Of a stretch of 64,000 bases of DNA, positions 44,362 through 53,115 are shown in pieces. The position numbers and the translations under genes were made by a program. The DNA is taken from NCBI RefSeq assembly GCF_900116195.1, contig NZ_FOZW01000012.1, positions 124,001 through 188,000 on the forward strand. The letters run 5' to 3'. The notes beneath the pieces were generated by a model, which worked only from the letters and a program-made list of their open reading frames with translations, ran no database searches and was not told the DNA's origin. Position 1 is the first letter of the stretch; each line of letters starts with the position of its first letter. This DNA comes from Alloyangia pacifica. GTDB taxonomy: Bacteria; Pseudomonadota; Alphaproteobacteria; Rhodobacterales; Rhodobacteraceae.

Positions 44362-45174
44362 ATGAGAAAAGAGTACGAAACGATCCTGGGCGCGGTGACC
44401 TTTCTGGCCCTGCTTTGCACCGGCTACGCCTATTATGCGCTGGACGCCTCGGTGGCCACGACACAGGCGCTCCCGCTGATCGTCATGGGCTATTTCACCG
44501 TGCTGGTGATCGTCTTCAAGGCGCTCGGTCTCTCGCTCACCCGCTCGAAGCGTCAGGAGCTGACACGTCACATCGAGGCGCATGCCCCGGCGCTATCGCG
44601 CAACCTGCGACTCGCAATCAAGAAGAACGACTACAATTGCGTCGTGGCGGATGAGCGGCAGGAGACGGTAATTGAATTCCTCGACAGCATCGATCTGTCC
44701 TTCGATTACCATCGCATCGAACCGGCGGTCATCGACTATGTGCTGGCCGAGATGGAGCGGGTCGAGAGCGCGGCCCGCGACGGTGGCTTCGACGCCGAGG
44801 CCTACCCCAGCGATCCCACCGAGTTCGAGCATTGGTGCGCCGCGCAGCTTCGCCGCTTCGGCTGGGATGCGGATGTCACCAAGCGCGGCTACGACCAGGG
44901 CATCGACATCGTCGCCCGCAAGGGTGCGCTGGTGATCGGCCTGCAGGTAAAGCGCTACAATTCGCCGGTCGGCAACAAGGCCATCCAGGAGGCTTTTACC
45001 GGCAAGAACTATTACGGTCTGGCCGGGGCGGGGGTGCTGGCGACCGCTGGCTTCACGCCGAGCGCCCGGCGGCTGGCGGCGACGACGGGCGTGCTGCTGC
45101 TCAGCCCGCACGACCTGCCGAGCCTCGACCGCGAATTCGGCGTCGAGGGTTTTACCGAAGCCTGGGCCATGTGA
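44362..45174 (+). CDS. Membrane-anchored Mrr-like restriction endonuclease
   Basis: A 270-residue protein. Two N-terminal transmembrane helices (about residues 8-24, LGAVTFLALLCTGYAYY, and 35-53, ALPLIVMGYFTVLVIVF) are followed by a helical region. From about residue 150 there is an Mrr-type PD-(D/E)xK nuclease: EFEHWCAAQLRRFGWDADVT, GYDQGIDIVARKG and VIGLQVKRYNSPVGNKAIQE, with the catalytic Asp and Gln-x-Lys pair. Soluble Mrr enzymes cut modified foreign DNA; membrane anchoring suggests DNA quality control at entry, which is inference. No methyltransferase gene accompanies it. Confidence 0.8.
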   Translation: MRKEYETILGAVTFLALLCTGYAYYALDASVATTQALPLIVMGYFTVLVIVFKALGLSLTRSKRQELTRHIEAHAPALSRNLRLAIKKNDYNCVVADERQETVIEFLDSIDLSFDYHRIEPAVIDYVLAEMERVESAARDGGFDAEAYPSDPTEFEHWCAAQLRRFGWDADVTKRGYDQGIDIVARKGALVIGLQVKRYNSPVGNKAIQEAFTGKNYYGLAGAGVLATAGFTPSARRLAATTGVLLLSPHDLPSLDREFGVEGFTEAWAM

Positions 45175-45195
45175 GGCCATGTGAGGCGATGTGAG
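45166..45195 (+). repeat. Three tandem 10-bp units at the end of the Mrr-like gene
   Basis: GCCATGTGAG, GCCATGTGAG and GCGATGTGAG run head to tail; the first contains the Mrr stop codon TGA (45172-45174). Probably a local slippage or duplication; too short and too few for CRISPR. Confidence 0.7.
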
Positions 45196-45351
45196 GGGCC
45201 GCAGACCGGCTCTCGCCGCGTCTCGCCCCGAGGACGGCCACGGCGATTGACATGCGCGCAAAGGGCCGCAAGCTGAGCGAGGGTTCCGGCGCTTTCGGCA
45301 CGATATGCGCGATCCGCGGGACCCACGGCACCGACGCAAGGGAGGGATGAC

Positions 45352-45885
45352 ATGATCGCACCGCGGCTGTCGTTGGGGGTGTTCGCCCTTGCTGCCCTTA
45401 CCGGATGCACGTCAGCGCCCGGCACAGCTACCCTCGTTGCACAGGGCAGGCCGATCGAGGTGATCTACCCCATGAAGTCGGGCGCGACGCCGGGGCTGAT
45501 GGAGCGCGATCTTGTCGCTTGCGAGATGGAGGCGGCCCAGAGCGTGCCGCAGCGGATCGCGCCGATGCTGCCCCCGGCCCTCCCGGGGCAGTCGCTGAAC
45601 CCCTGCACCGAGATGGGCTATTCGGTGAGCTGCAGGGCGCCTGGCGGGCAGATTTTCGGCAGCGAGCGTTATTCGGCCTATTCCTACGATGCGACCGCGA
45701 GTGTCATGGCCGAGGTCGAAGCGCGCTGCATCCTGCGCTCCGGCTACCGGCTGGCGACGCTCCCAAGGTGCCCCGAGGGCGTGCAGACCAGACCGGTGGC
45801 GTCCCGGATGTATCCTCTCTCGGAGCGCACCTGCTATCTTCCCGACGCCGTGGCAATTTATGCGGTGACCGAGACCCTGCGCTGA
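45352..45885 (+). CDS. Lipoprotein, hypothetical
   Basis: A 177-residue protein with a lipoprotein signal peptide; the lipobox LTGC places the lipidated Cys at 19. GGAGGG precedes the ATG at 45352. The mature part contains several Cys (VACEMEA, NPCTEMGYSVSC, ARCILRSG, PRCPEG, RTCYLP) that could form disulfides, and ends in a YAVTETLR strand. No domain recognised. Monocistronic, convergent with the E1 gene. Confidence 0.65.
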   Translation: MIAPRLSLGVFALAALTGCTSAPGTATLVAQGRPIEVIYPMKSGATPGLMERDLVACEMEAAQSVPQRIAPMLPPALPGQSLNPCTEMGYSVSCRAPGGQIFGSERYSAYSYDATASVMAEVEARCILRSGYRLATLPRCPEGVQTRPVASRMYPLSERTCYLPDAVAIYAVTETLR

Positions 45886-46049
45886 CCACCGGCGTCGCCC
45901 TCCAGACCGGTTCAGCGGAATTTGCGCATCGCTGGGGCGTGGGAAACCCTCTCCGCCGCAATGCCTGCCGTCCGGGGGGGCACGCGAGCGCGGGCTCCGA
46001 CCCGGGGTCCGTCCGTCGGTCGGGGGACTCGCCGAGGGTGCGCTGCTCG

Positions 46050-46073
46050 CCCCGGGCGGCGTGGCGCCCGGGG
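46050..46073. terminator. Bidirectional terminator-like hairpin
   Basis: CCCCGGGCG (46050-46058) and CGCCCGGGG (46065-46073) form a perfect 9-bp stem with a 6-nt loop in the gap between the convergent lipoprotein and E1 genes. AATTGT follows on the plus strand. The position supports a terminator role; the lack of a strong T run lowers confidence. Confidence 0.55.
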
Positions 46074-46096
46074 AATTGTCCGGCAGGTCCGCTGCG

Positions 46097-48475
46097 TCAG
46101 GCGACCGCAGCACCCACCGTCAGGTTGGTGACCGCCCGCGCGAGGCTTTCCCGGTCCAGCCCGAAGTGCCGGTAGAGATCGCCGATGGTGCCGGTCTGGC
46201 CGAAATGCTCCACGCCGTGCGGGATCACCCGGTGTCCGGCCACCGCGCCAAGCCACGAGAGCGTTGCCGGGTGGCCGTCGATGGCAGTGACCAGTGTGCA
46301 ATGGCGGGGCAGCTCGCCGAGCAGCGTCTCGACGTGCGAGCGCGCCGCGGGATTGCCGCGCGCCCGGTCGCGCTGCGCCGCGGTCCAGCCGGCGTTGAGC
46401 CGGTCCGCCGAGGTCACCGCCAGCACGCCAACGTCGCGGCGATGCTCGCCGATCATCCCCGCCGCGGCGATGGCCTCGTCGGCCACCGCGCCCTGGTAGG
46501 CGATGACCACCGAGCAGTTCGGCCCCGGCTTGCGCAGCCAGTAGGCACCGTCGATGGCGCCCTGCACGAAGGCATCATCATGCCGCTTGCCCGGCTGCTC
46601 GAGCGGCTTGGTGGTCAGCCGCAGGTAGACCGAGCCGCCGGTCTCGTCGCGCAGCCATGTCCGCTCGTCGGGATCGCCGCCACCATCCTTTTGCCCGTCG
46701 CGCTGCATGTAGTCGAAGGCCCATTCCATGATCACCGCCAGTTCGTCGGCAAAGGCGGGCTCGAAGGCCGCCAGCCCGTCCTGGCTCATGCCGATGAGCG
46801 GCGTGCCGATCGACTGGTGCGCGCCGCCCTCGGGGGCCAGCGTGACGCCCGAGGGCGTGCCGACGATCATGAAGCGCGCGTCCTGGTAGCAGGCGTAGTT
46901 CAGCGCATCGAGGCCGCGTGCCACGAAGGGATCGTAGACCGTGCCGATGGGGATCACCCGCTTGCCGAAGAGGCTGTGCGACAGTCCCGCCGCGCCGAGC
47001 AGCAGGAAGAGGTTCATCTCGGCGATGCCGAGTTCCAGGTGCTGCCCCTCGGGGGCGAAGTTCCACTTGGCGGTCGAGGGGATGCGGTGCTCGATGAAGG
47101 CGTCGCTCTGCGCTTCGCGGGCAAAGAGCTTGCGCCGGTTCACCCACGGGCCGAGCCCGGTGGTGCCCGTGACGTCGGGCGAGGTGGTCATGATCCGCGC
47201 CGCCAGATCGCTGTCCCCGCGCGCCAGCTCGTCGAGGATCTTGCCAAAGGCCATCTGCGTCGAGATCTCGCGGCTCGTATCCACCGCCACGGCGGGAACA
47301 GACAGTCGGACATCGGAATAGCGCCGCGCGCCCTTGGCAAAGAACGGCACGCGGGCGAGGAACTGCTGGAGCGCCTCGGCGTCCTTCACCGTGGCGAAGG
47401 GCTCCCATTCGTCACCCTCGGCGACACCCATATGCGCCTGCCATTCGGCCATCTGCGCCTTGGTCATCAGCCCGCCGTGGTTGTCCTTGTGCCCGGCGAT
47501 CGGCGTGCCCCAGCCCTTGATCGTATAGGCGAGGAAGCAGACGGGGCGGTCATGATCCACCGCGGCAAAGGCCTCGGCCATGGTCGCCACGCAGTTGCCG
47601 CCGAGGTTCTCCATCAGTGCCGCCAGCTCGGCATCGCTGCGCCGCTCGATCAGCGCGGTGACCTCGCCCTGATCGCCCAGGTCCTCCATCAGTCGCTCGC
47701 GCCAGACCGCGCCGCCGCGATAGGTCAGCGCCGAGTATTCCGCGTTGGGGCAGGCGTCGATCCAGTCGCGCAGCCGCGCGCCGCCGGGCTCGTTGAACGC
47801 CGCGCGTTGCAGCGCGCCGTATTTCACCCGCACCACGTCCCAGCCGAAAGCCTCGAAGATTTTCTCGACCCGCTCGAACAGACCCTCGCGCACGATGCCA
47901 TCGAGCGACTGGCGGTTGTAGTCGATCACCCACCAGCAGTTGCGCAGGTCGTTCTTCCAGCCCTCCTGCAGCACCTCGTAGATATTGCCCTCGTCAAGCT
48001 CGGCATCGCCGACCAGCGCGACCATGCGGCCCGCGTCGACCTCGGCCCCCCAGTCCTTGGCGCGAATGAAGTCCTGCACCATCGAGGCCAGCGCGGTGAT
48101 GCCGACGCCGAGCCCGACCGAGCCGGTGGAGAAGTCGACGTCATCGATGTCTTTTGTGCGGCTCGGGTAGCTCTGCACGCCGCCGTAGCCGCGGAAGTTT
48201 TCCATCTTCTCGCGCGTCTGGTTGCCCATCAGGTACTGCATCGCGTGGAAGATCGGTGAGGCGTGCGGCTTCACCGCCACCCGGTCCTCGGGGCGCAGCG
48301 CCGAGAAGTAGAGCGCCGTCATGATCGACACCATCGAGGCGGAGGAGGCCTGATGCCCGCCGATCTTGATGCCATCCTCCTTGGGGCGGAGATGATTGGC
48401 GTTGTGGATCATCCAGTGCGACAGCCAAAGCAGTCGCTGCTCGATCACCCTGAGGTGCTGCGCGTCGTTGGTCAT
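46097..48475 (-). CDS. Homodimeric 2-oxoacid dehydrogenase E1 (transketolase-like)
   Basis: A 792-residue ThDP enzyme resembling AceE-type homodimeric E1 but about 95 residues shorter. N-terminal GGHQASSASMVSIMTALYFS, then RGYGGVQSYPSRTKDIDDVD. ThDP motif LVGDAELDEGNIYEVLQEGW ending in the IDYN segment (GDA in place of GDG). Pyrimidine-domain block HLELGIAEMNLFLLLGAAGL with the catalytic Glu. A good AGGGAGG precedes the ATG. The divergent Lrp regulator recalls the Pseudomonas mdeB/mdeR pair, where the E1 acts on 2-oxobutanoate; pyruvate or another 2-oxoacid is equally possible. No E2 or E3 gene is adjacent. Confidence 0.8.
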   Translation of the reverse strand: MTNDAQHLRVIEQRLLWLSHWMIHNANHLRPKEDGIKIGGHQASSASMVSIMTALYFSALRPEDRVAVKPHASPIFHAMQYLMGNQTREKMENFRGYGGVQSYPSRTKDIDDVDFSTGSVGLGVGITALASMVQDFIRAKDWGAEVDAGRMVALVGDAELDEGNIYEVLQEGWKNDLRNCWWVIDYNRQSLDGIVREGLFERVEKIFEAFGWDVVRVKYGALQRAAFNEPGGARLRDWIDACPNAEYSALTYRGGAVWRERLMEDLGDQGEVTALIERRSDAELAALMENLGGNCVATMAEAFAAVDHDRPVCFLAYTIKGWGTPIAGHKDNHGGLMTKAQMAEWQAHMGVAEGDEWEPFATVKDAEALQQFLARVPFFAKGARRYSDVRLSVPAVAVDTSREISTQMAFGKILDELARGDSDLAARIMTTSPDVTGTTGLGPWVNRRKLFAREAQSDAFIEHRIPSTAKWNFAPEGQHLELGIAEMNLFLLLGAAGLSHSLFGKRVIPIGTVYDPFVARGLDALNYACYQDARFMIVGTPSGVTLAPEGGAHQSIGTPLIGMSQDGLAAFEPAFADELAVIMEWAFDYMQRDGQKDGGGDPDERTWLRDETGGSVYLRLTTKPLEQPGKRHDDAFVQGAIDGAYWLRKPGPNCSVVIAYQGAVADEAIAAAGMIGEHRRDVGVLAVTSADRLNAGWTAAQRDRARGNPAARSHVETLLGELPRHCTLVTAIDGHPATLSWLGAVAGHRVIPHGVEHFGQTGTIGDLYRHFGLDRESLARAVTNLTVGAAVA

Positions 48476-48605
48476 GAAATGCCTCCCTTTGCGCGCGAGG
48501 ATACACGAGCCGGGGAAGCGGAAGCCGCTTTTCGCGTTGCCAGGAGTGCGGAACTGTAGTGGAAATGGGCGTCAAACCAGAAACCGGCGGCGGAAATCTG
48601 CGCAG

Positions 48606-49070
48606 ATGAGCGAAGACCTCGATGAGATTGATCGAAAGCTCCTGCGGGAGCTCCAGAAAAATGCGCGGGCGAGTCACCAGGAGCTGAGCGAGCGGGTGGG
48701 GCTCTCGGCCTCGCCCTGCGCGCGGCGAATCCGCAGGCTGGAAGCCGAGGGCTACATCACCGGGTACAGCGCCCGCATCGACGAGGAAAAGCTCGGCTTC
48801 GGCTTCAGCGTGTTCATTTCTGTGCGGCTCGACCGGCAGATCGACGACCGGCTCGGGGCCTTCGAGACCGAGGTCAGGCGCTTTCCGGAGATCGTCGACT
48901 GCTGGCTGATGACCGGCAGCTTCGACTACCTGCTGCGCATCTCGGTGCGGGACCTTGCCGAATACGAGCGGTTTCTGACCGGCCGCCTGACCAAGCTGCC
49001 CGGGGTCGCCTCGCTGGAATCCTCGATCCCGATCCGCCGGGTCAAGTATCAGCCGGCGCGACTCGACTGA
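48606..49070 (+). CDS. Lrp/AsnC-family transcriptional regulator
   Basis: A 154-residue regulator. Helix-turn-helix at residues 5-55 (LDEIDRKLLRELQKNARASH, LSERVGLSASPCARRIRRLE), and the ligand-binding RAM domain from about 70 (FSVFISVRLDRQIDDRLGAF, VDCWLMTGSFDYLLRI). Divergent from the 2-oxoacid dehydrogenase E1 across 130 bp, so it most likely controls that gene in response to an amino acid or oxoacid. Confidence 0.9.
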   Translation: MSEDLDEIDRKLLRELQKNARASHQELSERVGLSASPCARRIRRLEAEGYITGYSARIDEEKLGFGFSVFISVRLDRQIDDRLGAFETEVRRFPEIVDCWLMTGSFDYLLRISVRDLAEYERFLTGRLTKLPGVASLESSIPIRRVKYQPARLD

Positions 49071-49104
49071 GTCATGCCGCCGCGGCCATGGCCGTCGACT
49101 GGGG

Positions 49105-49659
49105 TCAGGTGGGCGGCCACATGCGACTGAAGACGCCGTCCCGCTTGACCAGACCGTGGAGCGCCGCCGCGCCCACGTGCGCGGCGATCACGAAGATCAG
49201 GACCGACTTCAGCAAGTCGTGGAGCCCGCTTGCGGATTTTGCAAGCGCCTCGTCCTTGCCGAACATGCCGCCGAACAGCGGGTCCCAGACCTCCATCGGA
49301 AAGCCGCCGGCCTGCACCCGTAGGGTGCCCGAAATCACCAAGGCCACCAGCAACAGGTAGAGCAGCCAGTGCACCGTGCGCGCGATCATGGCCTGCAGTG
49401 CGGGCAGACTTTCCGGAAGCGGCGGTGGCGGCGAGATCAGCCGCACCGCGAGCCGCAGCACGACTAGCAGCAGGATGATCGGGCCGATGTTCTTGTGATA
49501 GAGAAACAGCCCGTCCTGCAGCGCCCGCGGCAGCCCCTCCTGCACCATCACGAGACCGGCGGGGATCGTGGTGAACACCAGCAGGACCGTGAGCCAGTGC
49601 AGCAGCCGTGCCGCCCGGCAATAGCGCGTCGGATTGTATGGCGAGGATGCGCTGACCAT
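49105..49659 (-). CDS. Cytochrome b561-type membrane protein
   Basis: A 184-residue four-helix di-haem b protein from the ATG at 49659 (GGGAG upstream). Histidines in RLLHWLTVLLVF, LFLYHKNIGPIILL, ARTVHWLLYLLLVALVISG and IAAHVGAAALHGLV match the haem ligands of the bacterial b561/CybB family, which oxidise ubiquinol, possibly giving electrons to superoxide. Convergent with the Lrp gene; the 34-bp gap contains a CGGCCATGGCCG palindrome. Confidence 0.9.
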   Translation of the reverse strand: MVSASSPYNPTRYCRAARLLHWLTVLLVFTTIPAGLVMVQEGLPRALQDGLFLYHKNIGPIILLLVVLRLAVRLISPPPPLPESLPALQAMIARTVHWLLYLLLVALVISGTLRVQAGGFPMEVWDPLFGGMFGKDEALAKSASGLHDLLKSVLIFVIAAHVGAAALHGLVKRDGVFSRMWPPT

Positions 49660-49759
49660 GCGCGGATCTCCCTGAGGTGCCCTCACAGGCTAGTGAGTGC
49701 TTTCCTCAACGTAAAGAGCAACGCTTGACAGCCGAGGGCAGGGCGGCACTTCTTTTCTT

Positions 49760-50500
49760 ATGAGCCTGCCGTCCGATCCTTTGCCGCATGCCGTGGCCCT
49801 GACCCGCGCAAGGACACCCCTTGCGTCTCTGGTGATGCTGTCGGTCGGCCTGTCTTTGGCGCTTTTCGCGCTGTCGTCGTGGCTGGCCGGCTCCGCGGTG
49901 TTGCTGCCGGTGCTGGGCTTCGGGATGGGCGCGACCGTATCGTGCCTGTTCCTGATCCGTCACTGGCCGGCGCGGCGGCTCGGCTATGCCAATGCGCTCA
50001 CCCTCGGTCGGCTGGCCCTGGCCGCGTTGATGCTTGTGCCGCTGGCCGAGCCGGGGTTGACCGAAGGCAGCAGCGGGTGGGTCTTTTTCTGTCTCGCGCT
50101 GGTAACGCTGTCGCTCGATGGCGTGGACGGCCCGCTGGCCCGGCGAAGCGGGCTGGCTGGCCCTTGGGGGGCGCGCTTCGACATGGAGGTGGACAGCGCC
50201 TTTGCCTTCGTTCTGGCGGCGGTGGCCTGGCGCAGCGAGGCGGCGGGCGGCTGGGTCCTGATGCTGGGCGGGCTGCGCTACCTGTTCGTCATGGCGGGCT
50301 GGTTGCTGCCCTGGCTCGATGCGCCGCTGCCGCAGCGCTTCCGCCGCAAGCTTGTCTGCGTCGTGCAGATCGCGGTTCTGGCCGGGCTCCTGGCGCCGAT
50401 CGCGGTGCCGCCTTGGTCCGAGTTCGCGGCGCTGCTCGCACTGGCGGCGCTGGCGTGGTCCTTCGCGCTCGACGTTGTCTGGCTAGCGAGGCGCCGATGA
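49760..50500 (+). CDS. CDP-alcohol phosphatidyltransferase family protein
   Basis: A 246-residue integral membrane enzyme with about six hydrophobic segments. The full catalytic motif D-G-x2-A-R-x8-G-x3-D-x3-D is present (DGPLARRSGLAGPWGARFDM then EVD). Such enzymes transfer a phosphoalcohol from a CDP-activated donor to an alcohol acceptor, as in phosphatidylinositol, -glycerol or -choline synthesis. The pairing with a sulfatase-fold transferase and a UPF0104 protein, rather than pssA or pgsA neighbours, argues for a non-housekeeping lipid head group. The gene overlaps the next by 4 bases. Confidence 0.85.
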   Translation: MSLPSDPLPHAVALTRARTPLASLVMLSVGLSLALFALSSWLAGSAVLLPVLGFGMGATVSCLFLIRHWPARRLGYANALTLGRLALAALMLVPLAEPGLTEGSSGWVFFCLALVTLSLDGVDGPLARRSGLAGPWGARFDMEVDSAFAFVLAAVAWRSEAAGGWVLMLGGLRYLFVMAGWLLPWLDAPLPQRFRRKLVCVVQIAVLAGLLAPIAVPPWSEFAALLALAALAWSFALDVVWLARRR

Positions 50501-52173
50501 GCGGGGTGGCGCGCCGCTGGCTGGCGCTGCTGCTTTCGGCGGTGCTTGTCTATCTGCTGCTCATCCTGCCGAACCACCCGGGCGCGATGCGCTGGCGGGC
50601 ACTGGCCGTGGTGCCGCTGGAATTGCCGGTGCTGCTGCTCGGCATGCTGGCGCTGGGAGCGCGTGCCCGCCCCCTGGCATTCGCGGCGACAGCGGCGCTC
50701 ACGTTGATGACCGTGCTGAAACTGGCGGACTTTTCGGCCTATGCCGCGTTCGGACGCAGTTTCGATCCGCTGGCCGACATGCACCTTCTACCCGCGGCCT
50801 CGCATCTGCTGCGCGGAAGCGCCGGTCTGGCGGGCACTCTGGCGGTCGGTGCCGCGCTGGTGCTGCTGCTGGGTGGCGCGATGGTCCTGCTCTACCGTGC
50901 ATTGCGGTGTTGGGCGCGCAGCGGCAGCCGCCTGCCGCGCGGCGCGCGCGTGCTGGCGGGAGGTACCGCGCTGGTCTTCGCGGGGCTTTGCGCCGCCGAG
51001 ATCCGCACCGCGCTCGACGGTTGGCAAGGCTGGCGCCCCCCGGGCAGTGCCTTCACCGCGCGGCTCGGGGCCGAGCACATCAGGGACTTCGCGCGCTCGC
51101 GGGTGGCGCTGGCCGACTTCGAGCGCGCCGCCGCAGCTGATCCCTGGGGATCTCGCGATGGTCTGCTGTCGGAGCTGGATGGCCGTGAGGTCGTGATCGT
51201 CTTCGTCGAGAGCTACGGTCGTGCCGGTTTCGACAATCCGCTCTACGCGCCGCAACATCTCGCGACGCTGGCCGAGGGCGAGGCGGCGCTTTCCGAGGCC
51301 GGGCTGGCGGCGCGCTCGGGCTGGCTGACCTCGCCGGTTCAGGGCGGGCAAAGCTGGCTGGCGCATGCGACGCTGGCGGCCGGGGTCGAGGTCAGCGACC
51401 AGCGCCGCTATCGCGCGCTTCTGGCAAGCAAGCGGCAGACGCTGTTCACCCTCGCCGCGGGCGCTGGCTACCGGACCATGGCGGTTGCCCCGGCGATCGT
51501 CATGGCCTGGCCCGAGGGGCCGGCCATTGGCTTTCAGGAGATACGTGCCGCCGCGGATCTCGGATACGCCGGGCTGCCGTTCAACTGGGTGACCATGCCG
51601 GACCAGTACACGCTCGCCGCCTTCGACCGGGAGGTGCTGGCGCGGCAGATGCAGGACGGGGCGGGGCCGGACGGGGAGGGGCCGGACGGGGCGCCGCTCA
51701 TGGCCGAGATCGCGCTGATCTCCAGCCACGCCCCCTGGACGCCGGTGCCGCGGATGGTGCCCTGGGACGCGGTCGGGGACGGCAGCATCTTCGATGCCGA
51801 GGCTACCTCTGGCCCGAGCCCGAAGGAGGTCTGGGCCGATCCCGATCGCATCCGGGATCACTATGGCCGTTCGCTCGACTACGCGCTGCGCACGGTTCTC
51901 TCCTGGGCGGCGCTGCCACGCGGGGAGCCGCCGTTGATCATCATCCTGGGTGACCATCAACCCGCCGAGTTCGTCGCGCAGGCCGGGGGCAGGGACGTGC
52001 CGGTGCACCTCATCGGTCCGCCGCAGGTGCTGAGGCTCTTCGACGGCTGGGACTGGACCGAGGGGCTCCGGCCCGCCGGCGCGCTGCGCGCCTGGCCGAT
52101 GCGCGATTTCCGCGACCGGTTCCTGGCCGCGACAAGCTCTGCGAACACCGATCTGCGGGCGGACGGGTCATGA
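50497..52173 (+). CDS. Membrane-bound sulfatase/alkaline-phosphatase-fold protein
   Basis: A 558-residue protein. Four to five N-terminal transmembrane helices (for example WLALLLSAVLVYLLLILPNH, LELPVLLLGMLALGARA) precede an extracytoplasmic domain from about residue 230. That domain has EVVIVFVESYGRAGFDN (metal-binding Glu), GGQSWLAHAT (candidate Ser nucleophile) and IIILGDHQPAEF (metal Asp-His). Layout resembles LtaS, EptA or OpgB phospho-head-group transferases more than true sulfatases, as no formylglycine motif is visible. It probably transfers or removes a phospho-alcohol group from a lipid or glycan in the periplasm. Confidence 0.75.
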   Translation: MSGVARRWLALLLSAVLVYLLLILPNHPGAMRWRALAVVPLELPVLLLGMLALGARARPLAFAATAALTLMTVLKLADFSAYAAFGRSFDPLADMHLLPAASHLLRGSAGLAGTLAVGAALVLLLGGAMVLLYRALRCWARSGSRLPRGARVLAGGTALVFAGLCAAEIRTALDGWQGWRPPGSAFTARLGAEHIRDFARSRVALADFERAAAADPWGSRDGLLSELDGREVVIVFVESYGRAGFDNPLYAPQHLATLAEGEAALSEAGLAARSGWLTSPVQGGQSWLAHATLAAGVEVSDQRRYRALLASKRQTLFTLAAGAGYRTMAVAPAIVMAWPEGPAIGFQEIRAAADLGYAGLPFNWVTMPDQYTLAAFDREVLARQMQDGAGPDGEGPDGAPLMAEIALISSHAPWTPVPRMVPWDAVGDGSIFDAEATSGPSPKEVWADPDRIRDHYGRSLDYALRTVLSWAALPRGEPPLIIILGDHQPAEFVAQAGGRDVPVHLIGPPQVLRLFDGWDWTEGLRPAGALRAWPMRDFRDRFLAATSSANTDLRADGS

Positions 52174-53084
52174 GGGCGCTGCGCCTGATCCTGCCGCTGG
52201 CGCTGATCGGGATCTGCCTCGCGCTTGCAGGTGGGCGGGAGACGCTTCTGCGCCTCTCGGCGCTGTCGCCGGGCTGGGTTGTCATCACACTGGCCCTGCT
52301 CAACGGGGTCACCCTGCTCTCGGCGCTGCGCTGGCGACGAACCGCTGAGGCCTTGGATCTCAAGATGCCACGTGGCGAGGCGGTGCGGGAATATTACATG
52401 GCGCAATTCGTCAATCAGACGCTGCCCGGAGGCGTTCTCGGTGATGCGGCGCGGGCCGTGCGCAGCCGGCAGGGAGGCCCGATGAGCCGTGCCGCACAGG
52501 CGGTGGTGCTGGAGCGCGCGGCGGGGCAGGCGGGTATGGCGGCGATTTGCCTTTTGGGACTGGCTGCAGGCTTCGCCGAAGGCGGTACGGCGGCCCCGGG
52601 CCGCTCTTTGGGCATCTGGCTGGCCGGCGCTGCACTGGTGGCTCTGCTGGTCGCGCTTGTCTTGCGCGCCGGCCACGGCGGGCGTGCGGATGGCTGGCGC
52701 GCGGCGGCCCGCAAGGCGCTGTGGGAGCAGCTGCCAGCTCAGGCCGCGCTGTCCCTGCTGATCGCGGCGCTGACCGTTGCGGCCTTCGTCACCGCCGCCC
52801 GTGCCAGCGGCAGCGCGCTCACCTCTGGCATGGCCGCCCTCATCGTGCCGCTGATCCTGACCGCGATGTTGCTGCCAGCCTCGGTCGCCGGCTGGGGCTG
52901 GCGCGAGGGTGCGGCGGCGGCGCTGTTCCCGCTCGCGGGGCTGGGTCCCGAGGCCGGGCTGGCGGCCAGCATCGCCTTCGGCATCGCCGGGCTGATCTCT
53001 GCCCTGCCGGGGGCATTCTTCCTGCGGCGGACGGCGCCAGGGGCCGCCCGCGCCGCCACGCGCATTGCCTCACACCGCGAATAG
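52170..53084 (+). CDS. UPF0104/AglD-like (lysylphosphatidylglycerol-synthase TM) membrane protein
   Basis: A 304-residue protein with about seven to eight hydrophobic segments. The family block is recognisable: LSALRWRRTAEALDLKMPRG, then YYMAQFVNQTLPGGVLGDAA and VVLERAAGQAG. Members are flippase- or regulator-like proteins linked to lipid or glycolipid modification (AglD, MprF membrane part). Overlaps the previous gene by 4 bases, so it is co-translated with the transferase. Confidence 0.8.
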   Translation: MRALRLILPLALIGICLALAGGRETLLRLSALSPGWVVITLALLNGVTLLSALRWRRTAEALDLKMPRGEAVREYYMAQFVNQTLPGGVLGDAARAVRSRQGGPMSRAAQAVVLERAAGQAGMAAICLLGLAAGFAEGGTAAPGRSLGIWLAGAALVALLVALVLRAGHGGRADGWRAAARKALWEQLPAQAALSLLIAALTVAAFVTAARASGSALTSGMAALIVPLILTAMLLPASVAGWGWREGAAAALFPLAGLGPEAGLAASIAFGIAGLISALPGAFFLRRTAPGAARAATRIASHRE

Positions 53085-53115
53085 CCTAGTCTCATTTTCA
53101 AACCGGGAGGGTTCC

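Noticed and set aside
45166-45195. CRISPR-like repeat
   Set aside because: Units are 10 bp, contiguous and only three; no spacers and no cas genes.
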